NCBI GenBank assembly: GCA_000727475.1
Contig: KL647288.1
Location: 7,281,414-7,345,413, forward strand
DNA length: 64,000 nt
Direction: 5' to 3'
From: Sarcocystis neurona
Taxonomy: Eukaryota > Apicomplexa > Conoidasida > Eucoccidiorida > Sarcocystidae
Below, piece after piece: positions 1-11,291 of this stretch. The translations under genes and the position numbers were made by a program. The stretch's first letter is position 1. The number at the start of each line of letters is the position of its first letter. The notes below the pieces were generated by a model. That model had not been told where the DNA came from. It was given only the letters and a program-made list of their open reading frames with translations, and searched no databases.

Positions 1-1950
1 CTGGAGTAAACATGAAGGCATACGTCCTTGTTGAAGAGGGAAGAGAGCAGAGAGTAGATTGTGACGAACATTATGAAGATTGCCATTGACGCCTGTATTG
101 CCTACGTTCGTGCAGAGGCTGTAACCCATCGACACCCGTTCTACCTGTTCACTGGCGTACAAACATACATACATGGAAGTCTGGTTTGTGCCGACTTGTG
201 TACGCTTAAGTACTTCGTATGCGTGTAGATGTCTACCGTTCTTGCATAGGTAACCAGGTGGGCCACGTTATACGTAAGGCTTGTGAAGAGTGGAGGGGGA
301 CATTTGTTCGGGTATTTCTGAATAGACGTACGTTGTGCACGCCGTCGTTGTGTGACGTTGTGTTCTAGGCATATAAACAAAGGCGTTTTCGCGTGTATGC
401 GAGCAGGCATGCGTGTGCTCGTATTTATTTGCGTCGAGTCCTACGTCAGCCTAAGAAAGCCTTGTGCGTGTCGTAAGTAGATATAAAAGTGTGTTCGTGG
501 GTCCTCCTCCATGCGCGTCTGGGTGTGAACGTGTACGTGTACCCTACGTGTATAGGCATACACGGGTGTGAATATGTGTATGTCTGCATTTTTGGGTGCC
601 TCTGCGCGTACTGTGTACTCACTAACGATCAATGCTCTCGTGTGTGTGAATTACCGCTCACGCTCGCAGCTGGCACGTCTCTGTTTCGGCCGTGTTTCTC
701 ACAGACTTCGTAATCATGAGAGGAGATGAAGAACTTGCGTACTCTTTGTGTATATACCTGTCTACGCGTGCACGCGTGCGAAGGCCACCGGAACTCTCGC
801 GCAGTTCTTGAACGTGTCCTCTAGTTCGGCATGGTGATCGTGCTTGTGAAGTGGACGGCTGTCTTCATCTGTTGTATTCTGCGTAAGACTTGCAAAGTTT
901 GCGCCTCCGTATCGTGAACCACGTACAGTTCAAAGGTGTCTTTGTGCAAGTCGTGCTTTTCTCGAGCACCGTTGACACTTCTTGCGCCGCTACACGCGAC
1001 TTTTTCTGTGGGTGTGTGCTCTCTCCTGTAGCGACGTTGAACTCTCCAGCTGGCATCAGCAGTACACATAGGCGTGTATAACTCCGTCTGCTCCTCTCTT
1101 AAGACGCGTGCCTTCTGTTTGTGTCCGCGTTTTCCCTTTGTGAGTTGTTGGTCGCATCAGTCTGACACCGTTGAACTGTACGTACGTCGGCACACAGACG
1201 TGTGTCTCTACATCCGACACCACATGTGTCTGCGGACGTATGTACACAGAATCGGCTGCTCCGGTGTGTTCGGGATGATCCTTACGCCGCCTGCGTTTGT
1301 ACATTTTCGTGTGTGTGCGCGTCGACCTGTCGGTGATTTGAAACTCTTTTGGCGGTAACGGCGTACGTACGTACTTTCCTTCCGTGTGTCACATATCTTC
1401 ATGTGTTGCGGTATGTCTGCACCGCCGTACATATATACATACACACACGTATGTCCGTGCGTGCGTACGTACAAGTGGATCCTCCGGGTGGTCGTGTCAT
1501 CGCGCGCCTCTCATGTATGTGTAGTATGTTTGTTCCGTTTGATTTCTGGTTTCACACGTGGACTCATGTATCCATCTGTCCACCTCTGTGATTCTCTGCC
1601 TCTGCGTCTCTTAATCATATCAAGAGGTCCATATACATTGCTCCTATATCAGACGCATAGCACAGAGACACTGCACACACGTGTATATTTTCTGTCTGGG
1701 TGCTGCGTTTGCATTTTCGTGTGCACTTTTCAACTCTATCCGCGCCGGCGCGTCATTGTCGTTGCACCTCGTGTGTCTGGTGATGGCGTCCGTATGCATC
1801 TGTATGGTGTCAGCCTTGATGCGTCTGTGGGTTCCTTCTTCGTGCGCATCTATCCAGATATGCGTATATCTCCTTTGCTTGTATGTGTGTGTGCATGTGT
1901 GTGTGTATGTGTGTGCCTGCATGCCTTGCGTTCTGTTGTAGGTGAAGAAG
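1..1950. other. Left-flank noncoding DNA, TG/CA-rich
   Basis: No exon of a recognisable protein is seen on either strand. The sequence is rich in short GTGTGT/TACGTA words, which produce many short ORFs with Cys/Val/Tyr/His-rich translations typical of repeats. It is the upstream region of the L38 gene and probably holds its promoter and 5' UTR. No TATA box or other core element can be assigned with confidence. Confidence 0.5.
1929..1950 (+). other. Possible 5' UTR splice acceptor of the L38 gene
   Basis: A pyrimidine-rich stretch runs into TTGTAG ending at 1941 or just before, followed by GTGAAGAAG and then the L38 ATG at 1951. This looks like a 3' splice site a few bases upstream of the start codon, so a 5' UTR intron is plausible. 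The donor was not identified. The upstream in-frame codon at 1942 is GTG and is not needed as a start. Confidence 0.35.
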
Positions 1951-2211
1951 ATGGCGAAGCAGATTTCGGTTCGTGAGTTTCTCACGACCGCCCGACGGAA
2001 GGACGCGACACGGGTGACGATCGTCAAAGTTCACAAGAAGCCTCATTTTTCGTCGGGGAGCGGCAGCAGCTCTTCGGTGATCACCAAGTTCAAAATTCGT
2101 TGCAGTCGCTATCTGTACACGTTGGTCGTGAAAGACAAAGAGAAGGCGCATAAGCTAGAGGGCTCTCTGCCTCCGTCTTTGCGCAAGATTCACATCAAAA
2201 ACAAGAAATGA
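1951..2211 (+). CDS. RPL38: 60S ribosomal protein L38 (eL38)
   Basis: An intact single-exon reading frame encodes 86 residues starting [11 protein letters not shown], with the ATG chosen over a GTG three codons upstream. Family landmarks are in order: [10 protein letters not shown] (residues 10-19), [15 protein letters not shown] (about 46-60), [15 protein letters not shown], and a basic tail ending NKK. eL38 is a small structural protein of the cytosolic large ribosomal subunit. Animal eL38 is about 70 residues. The extra length sits mainly in the loop between the first helix and the KFK strand, where residues 33-42 are almost only Ser and Gly ([10 protein letters not shown]). The insertion is in frame and not flanked by GT..AG, so it is probably translated. 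TGA stop at 2209-2211. The identification is secure; whether relatives share the Ser/Gly loop is not known from this sequence. Confidence 0.95.
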   Translation: MAKQISVREFLTTARRKDATRVTIVKVHKKPHFSSGSGSSSSVITKFKIRCSRYLYTLVVKDKEKAHKLEGSLPPSLRKIHIKNKK

Positions 2212-2908
2212 ACGCGGGGTCCGAGCGGGCAAGAGACGCTCGTGGTGTTTCCGACGAACTAAGGCACATGTAAAACCGAGACAACGAAACGAACTAGAAC
2301 GACCGGTTCGTCCAAGGCTGTCCAACTGCGTTGTGCTTCATAAAGGAGAACTGTGCCGTAAAGTTGTGACACCTTTGTAGCAGGGTGACGGACGAGACAT
2401 TCCGCATGACAGACAAGACGGTAACGGGTAACGCCAGGGCGGTGCTGTCCCAGAGGGGAGGCGCCAGACATTGTCAGTACACCGGAACACATTGTAAGTC
2501 AGATGAGAGACGGTTACTCTGTAGAACCGAAGACTTAGACGACACTCCAACTGCACAGACGTACGAGACAAATGTAGCCATTCTGCAGTGTACGAAACAC
2601 CAGTGCGGCTGTCACAGGAAGTTTTCCCACGATGATAACCATTTTCACGGGGAAGTAATTGAAGCGCATCGGAGGGCCCAAGAGGAGACGGAGGAATATA
2701 CCTGTTCTCGAAGTTGATGGTCAGACATTTGTCTGCTTCAAGACATCGAAAGGACAATAACGATTTCGAAACAGAGGCCCCACGAACACGCGGCGCCGAA
2801 TGGTAGAGACCATCGCAGCAGTTTCATGCGCGCATGTTTATGTATGTTTGTCTACAAATATATATATATATATATATTTGTATACAGCGTTACACTGCAT
2901 TTATATTT

Positions 2909-2934
2909 CCCCGTGTCATTCACATGACACGGGG
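2909..2934. repeat. Perfect inverted repeat, 11-bp arms with 4-nt loop
   Basis: CCCCGTGTCAT at 2909-2919 is followed by TCAC and then the exact complement ATGACACGGGG at 2924-2934. It lies just downstream of a TA-repeat run. It could form a hairpin in RNA or a cruciform in DNA. No U-run follows, and there is no evidence for function. Confidence 0.8.
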
Positions 2935-5733
2935 TATAGAATGTCAGCCTATGTACACCCGTTTGCTTGTAGGGGTGTGATGCAGTTGTAATCCTCACGC
3001 CTGGGCTGCGCCTGGCGCGCGTGTATTCGTGTGCATAAATTGGTCTCTTCCATACCTGAAGTTGTAGGAATTGTGCAACGCTGGGGTTGGGGATGAACAA
3101 AGTGTATTCGATACGACTTGAAAAGCCGGATACGGCAGGTTCGCTTTGAAGACGGTGACGGAGAGCTATTAGAGGAAAAGGTAGATGAAAGTCACAGAAA
3201 GTGAGGGTTGGGCAAGGGGATAGCGAGTGGTTGTTGTTTCTCAGTAACTGAGAGTGCCGAGGGGTGAATGAAATCTATGTTGTTACTGGCACACGGTCGT
3301 CCTCTGGTGTTGATGAATGCTGGCTCTACGAGTCGTTTTCACGGCAGAGATTTGTGTGCCACACTCTTCCGTGACGACCCGGCTGAAGCAGGCTATGCAG
3401 CGGTAGCTTCAGCGATACAGCGATTGGCACGGGTCAACAGTAAGCACTGCGTAGACATTTCTCTGCGCATGAAGAAGCAGAAGCAATTGGTGACGTGGTA
3501 CAACAATTTAAGGTGCCTAAGTGCCATAATACTGGATACCGACCAACAAGCATAGCGAGGCAACAGTTATGGTCAATTAGGCGGAGACGCCCGTGGCTTA
3601 CGGACGGCATGCTGGGTACCCGACTGTTTGCGCTGGAAAATGGAAGGGTCGTCGGAGGGGGTTGCGCATTCTTCACCAGGGAGGCACAAGAGGTGCTGGC
3701 TTTAGTGTACGACTCCCAGTACAAGATTACTGCATATATGTATATGTGTGTAGCAATAGTCAGAGGTGCAGCTGCATGAAAAGGTGGATAGTGCAGGCAG
3801 CGTCTAAGTATGTAGGGTCTATGTAAACGTACATACATTCACGCGTATAGCAACACTCAAAGCCGGGCACTCGTCGTAACAAACGCAGATGCAGAAGGAA
3901 ATGAAATCTAAGGCACTGATGTATAGTATGTACGCTTACGACCCCTAGTGTGCATATACATCGTATACACGCATACGATCTCTTAACAGTCAGAAAAGGA
4001 ACACAGCAATACTACGTGTAGGAACAGACTCCCCAAGGATATCGTATATAAGAGCTCCACATGTAAGTGGTTACACACCATGCCGTAATCAAGTAAATTC
4101 AGGAATCACGCACACGGGCGTGGAAACAAGTCGTATGACCAGCCTTAAAGCAGTTCACGGGATAACACCACCGTTGGGCTTACTGTGGTATGGGGTCGTC
4201 ATGTGTCTACACATATGTAAACATATTTTGATTCAGCCGTAGTCATACGGACAGCCCAGCACTCGTGCACGCAGACGGCGAGCACGAACATACGGGATAT
4301 TGTTTATACCTGAATGTTTGCATGTATGCCTGATATTGCCAGGGATACAGCAGAAGCAAACCATATAGACAGAGGGGCAGATGGCCTACAACTTTGTGTA
4401 GCATACGCGTGTAAAACAGACGCGTTTAGGAGTGGTGACTTCGTCACTCCCTTCGTTGTAAAGACCGACGGTGTATTGCTTCCGCAGTAATATTTATAAA
4501 GTATATGCTCAGCAGTAGTGAGGGAATAGGCAGTCTTCACACAGGTAAATGCAACAGAGTATGGCGTACAGATTTCTTCACTAATAGACGAATATCTGTT
4601 GCCTTTACTTACGCGTCGTATACAAGCTTTCGACACACGCGCATCCTGGTAGTAAGGAAGTCACGGCAATATCCACGCGCGCACCCGCAGTAGCAAATGG
4701 TCTGGGTACACCCTTCTTATACGCACGTACTACGTATAGATTTTATATAGGTGTAGTTTAACGAGAGACAGTCACTTTCCACGTTCGACGCCGGCGCGAC
4801 GGCAAGTGGCGTGAATGTAGAAATCCATGTGTGTATGCGGCCTTCTACGACGCATTCGTAGGTGCAACGAGACACAGTCGCATTTACACTGGAAGGAGCA
4901 AGCAGTCTGAAAATGTAGGTGAGGTTAGGTAGATGCGTCGAATAAATGACACAGAGCGTTATACGAGAAGATAAGGTTTAAGTAGAGCGAAAGACCCACC
5001 GGTTTTTAACGTACATTTTCGCACCAATCCATCACATGTATAACTGTGATAGTACTTCACAGCATAGAAGTGAAAGGTCACAAGTGCTTGACAGCAGTAA
5101 TGTAGCGGTACCCGACGCCCAGATTATGCATCGACAGTGTCCGCCACAAAGAATAAACAAAAACAGTATGAATCGGTAGTGGTATGTTTAGCGAACTACG
5201 CTGGGTTGAAGCACATTTAAGTAATGCAGTACAATAAGGTACTGACAGAACCCCCGTCGTAGGGCGAACTTTATCGACTCTAAAGAGCGTAAGCTATTCG
5301 TTAGTGTTATCAGCCTTGTAAGTGTGTAGCTGCCTGCGATTGACAGGAACCCTGTTGAGGTTCTTCCTTTGATAACGTGTGTACCTGGCGTGGAAGTGTT
5401 GTGCCTTCTACCGCGGTGCCTCTTGTACAGTACGTCTGCGTACGTGCTAGATGTATGATGAAGCTTGCAGGAAGAGGACTCCGGCTTTTTCACCTGCAGA
5501 GCGTTGCCCGTGGGTCACCACTGCAACAACGATTCAGGCTTTTGTGTAGCTACACGTAGGGCTACGGTTGTAGAGTACGCATTGTGCTGTATCCTTTTGA
5601 GGGGAAGTGCTGCGGCTGAACAACAAAAAGCGTGCAGCTGTAGGCGCGTGTAATGTACTGGCGTAGAGATGTATGAACATACTGATATGCTATATGAATC
5701 TGTACAAATATATGTATGTATATATACACATTT

Positions 5734-5891
5734 ATGCCCGTACTATTTCCGGAGTGAAATTGGAGAATCACCTCCAGGTTAAAATACCTCCAGCAAGTTT
5801 CTACGAGACGATATGCCCGTACTAGTTTCGGAGTAAAATTAGAGAGTCCCCTCCCGGTTACAATACCTCCAGTAATTTTCTAGAAGACGAC
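5734..5891. repeat. Tandem duplication, two copies, period 79 bp
   Basis: The segment beginning ATGCCCGTACTA at 5734 is repeated from 5813 with scattered substitutions. Both copies share the core words CGGAGT, AATACCTCCAG and AGACGA. The copies are imperfect, so the duplication is not a fresh assembly artefact. No coding role is seen. Confidence 0.75.
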
Positions 5892-6903
5892 TCACTGTGC
5901 ATTATCGAGTACACAAACACATTTTTGAGCAAACTTCCCTGAGGCGACGTTCCTCGTAACGGTGACCTATGCCACGTGAGAATAGTCAATTCTCACGCAT
6001 GCGATGGAAGCAAGAGTACCAATATGTACACGCACGCATTGATACAAAGTTGTGAAAGCTGCGACTCCGTAAGCGAGATCTGCTACACCACGTAGTCACT
6101 CAACTGGCTCACGGAAAGGCAGCCTCACGTTGAAGAAGACTGCCGAAGACGGAGTACGTCTCACAAGTGTGCGTCACTCTTCACGTAGACATGTATATAG
6201 ATATCATACACGTGTACACATGCAAAACTCTGTATATACGCATTTTCATTCGTCACACTCCATTGCTCTTTGCGATTCACGTATAATGACGACAAGTGTG
6301 TGTGTCTTATGACACTGACGAAGATAGATCAATGAGGACAATTTTTTTTCACGTCACGATGACGGGACCTTTTCTAGGTGTAAGACTCTGCAATTATATC
6401 ATTGTCGTGTGTGACTGCATTCTCGGCTGGCCCATCCTTTCGAAGAAAGCCTTGACCTTCTTTCGTTAAACTGGTAGATGACGTGTTTGGCCTCTCTATA
6501 AGCTGGGAAACGAGGTGTATATGTCATCGACGTTGTCTACAATAGAAGGTCTTCCTCCTCTGGAGCTTTTTATGACTCAAGTCCCTTTCACACATGCAAC
6601 GCCACATCAGTTATGCCTTTCTGCACCTTTCCGTGCTCGGCCATCCTCCCGTTTACTTTGAAGACAACTAGCTGCTTAGTGTCCTTCTTCGGCTTCGTCC
6701 TACTTTTTCAATGCCGTTTCACTATTTCTGTCTCACTTCTTCCGTACTTGTGTCAACCCCGCTATCCCGCGCTCCAGAATTCCTTCCATATTGCATCTCT
6801 CATCTGTCCCTCTCTGCGGTGCCGTCCGTTCTTTCTTCCTTCCCCACCAGTAAGCTGATTTTTCGTTGTCCCCCATTTCTGCCTCCTACGAAGCCTCACC
6901 TCG

Positions 6904-9900
6904 TCACTTTTTGCTGCGATCCCCATCTTCTGCCTGCGTTTTGCTTTCCTGTACTTTTTCTCCTCCTTTCTCCTCCTCACCCAAGTCTGGATCGCCAAGT
7001 TTGTGCAGTTTTTCCTTCCACTTCATTTTTGTTTTTTTCGCTGTCGGTGCCATCACCACGGTTGCAAACTCCTTCCTCATGGGCGGTTCCATCATAAGAA
7101 CGGGTGCCTGAGGTGGAGCCTGCTCAACGTCTTGAGGTTCTTCGTCTGCGTCCACCACTTCTGAAGGCGGTAACAGGTATGTTCTTTCGTGTTGTTTCTT
7201 ACCGTATTTGTGGGGCGGAAGTGGTGTGGAGACAATTGGCGGTGTCGTATCAGGAATGACGCATTTCTCCACATGTTCGAGCTGTGTACACGCATATTCA
7301 ACTTCCCTGTATTCAGTCTGAACGCACTGCTGCTCTACCTCTTTAAGTTCTTCCTTGCAAATAGATTTACTACTATTTTCCGAGCAGTCGTAGATTTCCG
7401 TTTTGGGTCTCGTCTCGAAGCAGACGTCAGGAATGCGCACTGGCACCGGTACGCACTCATTTTTGAATATTTCAATTTCACAGGGGCCTTTTTCGTCCAC
7501 AGGCACTTCGCGCGTGCAAGTGTCCTCCACGTGTTTCGCTACAGTAGAACACTCCTGTTGCATCTCCGTCTTAGTGCACGCGTATGGCTCCACAACTTTC
7601 TTCACTGTCGAACAAACTTCCTGAATGACTTTCGTTACGTTGCTGCATTGAATCTCCTTTTTCACTCCTTTGCAAGGCCTCCTCTCTTTCTTCACTACCT
7701 CTCGGGTGCACGTCTTTCGCTTCACTTGAGGCACATCCACGCACATCTCTACGGAGATCTGAGTTTTGGGCAGAGGAACCACTACAGCATCGGGCGCAGT
7801 TATCACCTTTCGCAACCGCCGAGGAGCCTGGAAGGAAAAACGGAAAAATACATTATCGGAGAGTGGGAACGCATTAAAGCAGCTGCTGCGGGTACACCTA
7901 TACCCTCAAAAGGTGACTGGAAACTCACGCTTGCGCGCCACAAACGTTAGATACACACGGCGAAGTGCGGACGCGTAGAAGACACACTTCTGCAAGCATG
8001 CGTGAGTTCACCAAATGAGCTACGAGGTTAATCCTAAAGAGCTGACACCGGTACACACGCAGATGGCATATCCATTATTGGCTGTTTTCAGTTGAGAAAC
8101 CACGAGAGGAAAACATAAGCTAATGTAAACTGGCGGGAATATCAATAAACGTGTGTGTGTGTGCACACCTGGTGTCCCGCTTCAGTCACGATTCCAGGAA
8201 TGCATTTGTGTCTCTGTATTCACATAGTTACCTGTTATCGGACATCCGCATCTACGATTGCACGCTACGCTTCACGTAAAGAAGATATTTTAACAACGAA
8301 ACGCTTTATATTCCTTTTCGGTATTCTGCTGGATACTCTCACGACAACAGACCACGGACAAAAAGGCAATGGGGAACGGGTGGCATTCTTACACCACAGA
8401 TACTCTCCAACGTGCTTTCAAACTTTCAGGAAAGATATTCAAGCGAACGCTGCGGGTTCGGTGTACACTGTCTCTCTATCCCGCAGGCACTCCACTAGAG
8501 TCTCCATTGGTTTGAACAAACGATTGTCTAGCTTTCACATGAGCGACCTCCCACATATGCAAGTATGTATGTGCACAACGTAGACACTGCAGATTGTTTG
8601 AGGGAATTCTCTCGTGCGAAGCCTAAACGAGTACGTGCACACCTGAAAATTATTCAGTTGACGAGAAGGGACGGACGTGCGAGCTGAGCTACATCCTTTT
8701 TGTTTCGCTTCCCCCAAATCTTCACAGTAACATTTTGTAAATCTTCTTGTTCCCGTCATGCAGAACCGAGGGAGAGGAGTGGAGCTTTTTCTGTGTCAGT
8801 CATTTGCGTAGGTTGCGTGTGTGAGCCCCGGCGTCCGCATATGTGCCCCTACACGTATGTGCGTATGGGTACACCTTTGGAGCAGCACACGTGTGTGCTT
8901 TCCGTCCTGTCAGCTCTCTACATTTCGTACGCGTTGGACTTGCGTTTTGGTTTTCGTCTGAATGATTTGTCTCGTTTTAGTAACAAGTTACAAACGTGTC
9001 TCGACTGGTACGTGACGTCGACCGGCAGGCAATTCGACTTCATTTAGTTATCCGGCACCTGCTTGTGCGTTTGGCGCATCATCATAACGTAAACGAGTAC
9101 CTGTGGAAGAGCTCTGCGTACAATATCCGTGAAGGTCTATAAACGTTAAGGAGAACTCTCTCGAGCTGCCGCATTCGCGGAATCAATCTGTTCGTGTCCG
9201 TAGAAGTTGGTACACGGACACGTACTCTTGCATATATATGCACGCATGTATTTGTGTGTGCACACACCTACTCAAAGGATCATATATGTATGCGCCATGT
9301 AAAACAAGTGCTGTTGTGTAAACAGAAGGTTGAGGGCCTTTGTTCTTGACCCTAAAAGGGCTGCAACAGTCCTTATGTGCGCACGCTTTCTAAAGTGACG
9401 AAATGGGGGTGCCTGTCTACTTTTCGTTTCAACTTTGACTACACTTGTCTGAAGAGGCAGCACACGCACTCATACGTGACCGTATCAACAGTTTGAGTTT
9501 CCAGAAACAAATACCAAGAATATGTGAATTTCTAGGCGCATCAAAGGGCCGTCGCTGCGCTGATTGCTCTGCACAACAGCTTCACCCCGCTTTCTCGCGT
9601 GCCTCCAGCATAGCGTTCTTTGCAACACACAGAGATGCGTACACGCAAGCGTGTCCCGCATGCCTGTCTCTTCTTTGTCCTTCACCTTTTTTTGTCTTGC
9701 ATCCCCTGCTCCCCCCCACACTCCTATGCATTACTACGGCTAATGTAAGTCAACTTTGTTCTGTCACACTTACTTTTTCCTCTCCGCCTTGTGAGGGTAT
9801 ACCATCCTTTCTGTCTGACGCGGGCGCCGCTACTTCTCCTCCAGCCGCTCGGATTCCTGTAGCTGCTGTGCCTGAGGCAGGGGAGCACTTTTTGACATAG

Positions 9901-11291
9901 ACAGTTTTGCTGCAGTCGTACTTTTCAGGCACGACGATTTCTTCTTCGCAGACCTGGTCGACCTCCTTCTCTACTTCGGCGCACTGCTCCTCTTTGACAG
10001 TTCTCTCGCAAGGATATTGAAATTCCTTCTGGACTTCGTGTTTGCAGACGCTGGGCGTGAGGGCGGGCTTTTTGTTGCACTTCGTGACGTAGTCAACCTT
10101 GGGGCAGGGATACGCCTCTTCTTTTATGACAGTCTGCACACACTCTGTCCTTGTTGTTTCCTTCTTCTGAATACACTCGCTTTTATATTCCACCCGGTCG
10201 CATTTAAACGGCTTCCGTTCGTGGTATGTTTTTGTGCACATCTTCTGAATGACAATGGGAACGTCTTCGCAAAGCTTTTCGACGACCTGTTTCATGCACG
10301 GGTAGGTGCGCTGAGTAGGCTTCACCTTCTTGCAGACTGACTGCGCTTCCACTGCCACGTGCCGACACACGGGGTTTTCGTGACCTTTCAGAATTCGAGG
10401 TGACGGATTAGCTTTCGTTGCCCTTCCTGCCATGGCTGCTGCGGACGCTGCAAGAGCCGGGACCGGCGCTCTTATTGCAGCTTCTTCTGCATGTACTACA
10501 GATGACGCTGCCAAAACTCGAGCGATGGCAGTGTTTTCAGCCAACCTGACAGTGGCTGTTGGTAATGCCGCAGGCGCTGCGTCCAATGCTGCGTCTTCAG
10601 GTGGGGTTCGCGCAGTGGCTGCTGCTCGCGCTGCTGGAGCTGTTGTTGCTCTACCTTCAGTTACTGCTGCAGGGAGCACTCTTGCCTCTGCTTGGGATTC
10701 TACAACGTTAGCTGCTCCTGGAGGTCGGTATCCTCCTGCTGCTCCCGCAGCGTTTGGTGCGGAGGCTGCACGGAGCGTTGCTTGTGGTAGAGTACAAGGT
10801 ATGCCTCCAATAAAGACAGCGGATTCTGCTGTTGCTGAGGATGTTCTATCCATTACGTTTGCTGTTGACATTATTGCAGCTGGGTGGCGCGACTGTCTCC
10901 TCATCCCTTTTCCTGCGCTTGACTCTGCGTCTGATGTACACGCCGCTCGCCGTACTTCTGCTGGTTTCCTTCGTACAGCAATTAACTTTCCTGGAGCCGT
11001 GGTAGCGGATTCACTTGCTGATTGTGATGCCGCTGTTGTTGTACTTGTCGCTGGTGTGTTGCATTTTGCCGGTGCTGCCAGTGGCGACGCCGTTTCTGAT
11101 GCGGTGAGAGATTCTTCTCTGTGGACAGCTGAACCGTCCTGAGTAGACTGTAGACCAGAGGTTTCTCTGCAAGGTACAAAGACTGCGTTGTGGGGGAGAG
11201 AAGGCTCTGCAACGCATTGGAGGGTGAGCAGTCTCATTAGGAAGAAGTACAGGCTAATAGAAAAAGCAGATGACGCTGCAACAAAAGACAT
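6904..11291 (-). CDS. Secreted protein with two 16-cysteine repeat domains (oocyst-wall-like; family not recognised)
   Basis: Two exons are inferred: 11291-9774 and 7827-6904, joined in phase 0 across a GTAAGT donor and a CCTTCCAG acceptor. The product is about 813 residues. The start at 11291 gives a signal peptide (MSFVAASSAFSISLYFF and following). A long Ala/Thr/Ser-rich spacer runs to about residue 300, then Cys domain A (about 309-469), a linker crossing the intron, Cys domain B (about 535-695), and a charged low-complexity tail ending DGDRSKK. Each domain has 16 Cys in the same spacing: C-x10, then repeats of C-x11-C-x8-C-x10, ending C-x11-C-x8-C. Residues before the second Cys are often YP, YD or YA; the rest is rich in Lys, Glu and Val. 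Exon 2 has no Met before its Cys domain, which supports splicing to exon 1. The signal peptide and regular Cys suggest a disulphide-bonded extracellular or wall protein. This is inference: the spacing is not the classic Cryptosporidium oocyst wall protein type I pattern as I know it. Confidence 0.75.
7261..7743 (-). other. Cys domain B of the secreted Cys-repeat protein (exon 2)
   Basis: It encodes 161 residues and 16 cysteines with the same 15 spacings as domain A, although the sequence between cysteines has diverged widely. Positions before the second Cys of each unit read RP, YA, GP, YD, YA. This indicates duplication of a whole domain followed by divergence with strict length constraint. 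Confidence 0.9.
7828..9773 (-). other. Intron of the Cys-repeat gene
   Basis: The predicted intron starts with GTAAGT (9773-9768 on the - strand) and ends in CCTTCCAG just before 7827. It is 1946 nt long, phase 0, and contains no convincing exon. An alternative is two separate neighbouring genes, but exon 2 would then lack a start codon and signal peptide. Confidence 0.6.
9885..10367 (-). other. Cys domain A of the secreted Cys-repeat protein (exon 1)
   Basis: It encodes 161 residues with 16 cysteines. In order, the numbers of residues between them are 10, then 11-8-10 four times, then 11-8. The aromatic-plus-one positions before the second Cys of each unit read YP, FK, YP, YP, YD. There are no deviations in length. 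Confidence 0.9.

Larger units (their letters stand above)
2212..6903. other. Intergenic region between L38 and the Cys-repeat gene
   Basis: Short ORFs are scattered here but none shows a conserved motif or splice-site support. The first few hundred bases should contain the L38 3' UTR. From about 6610 the + strand becomes pyrimidine-rich, which may be the 3' UTR or downstream flank of the convergent - strand gene ending at 6904. A perfect hairpin (2909-2934) and a tandem duplication (5734-5891) are listed separately. Confidence 0.45.

Noticed and set aside
7189..7950. + strand ORF of 253 codons
   Set aside because: Antisense of Cys domain B; no family features.
10432..11142. + strand ORF of 236 codons, Ala-rich
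   Set aside because: Antisense of the Ala/Thr-rich spacer in the Cys-repeat gene, which has the signal peptide and Cys domains in its own frame.
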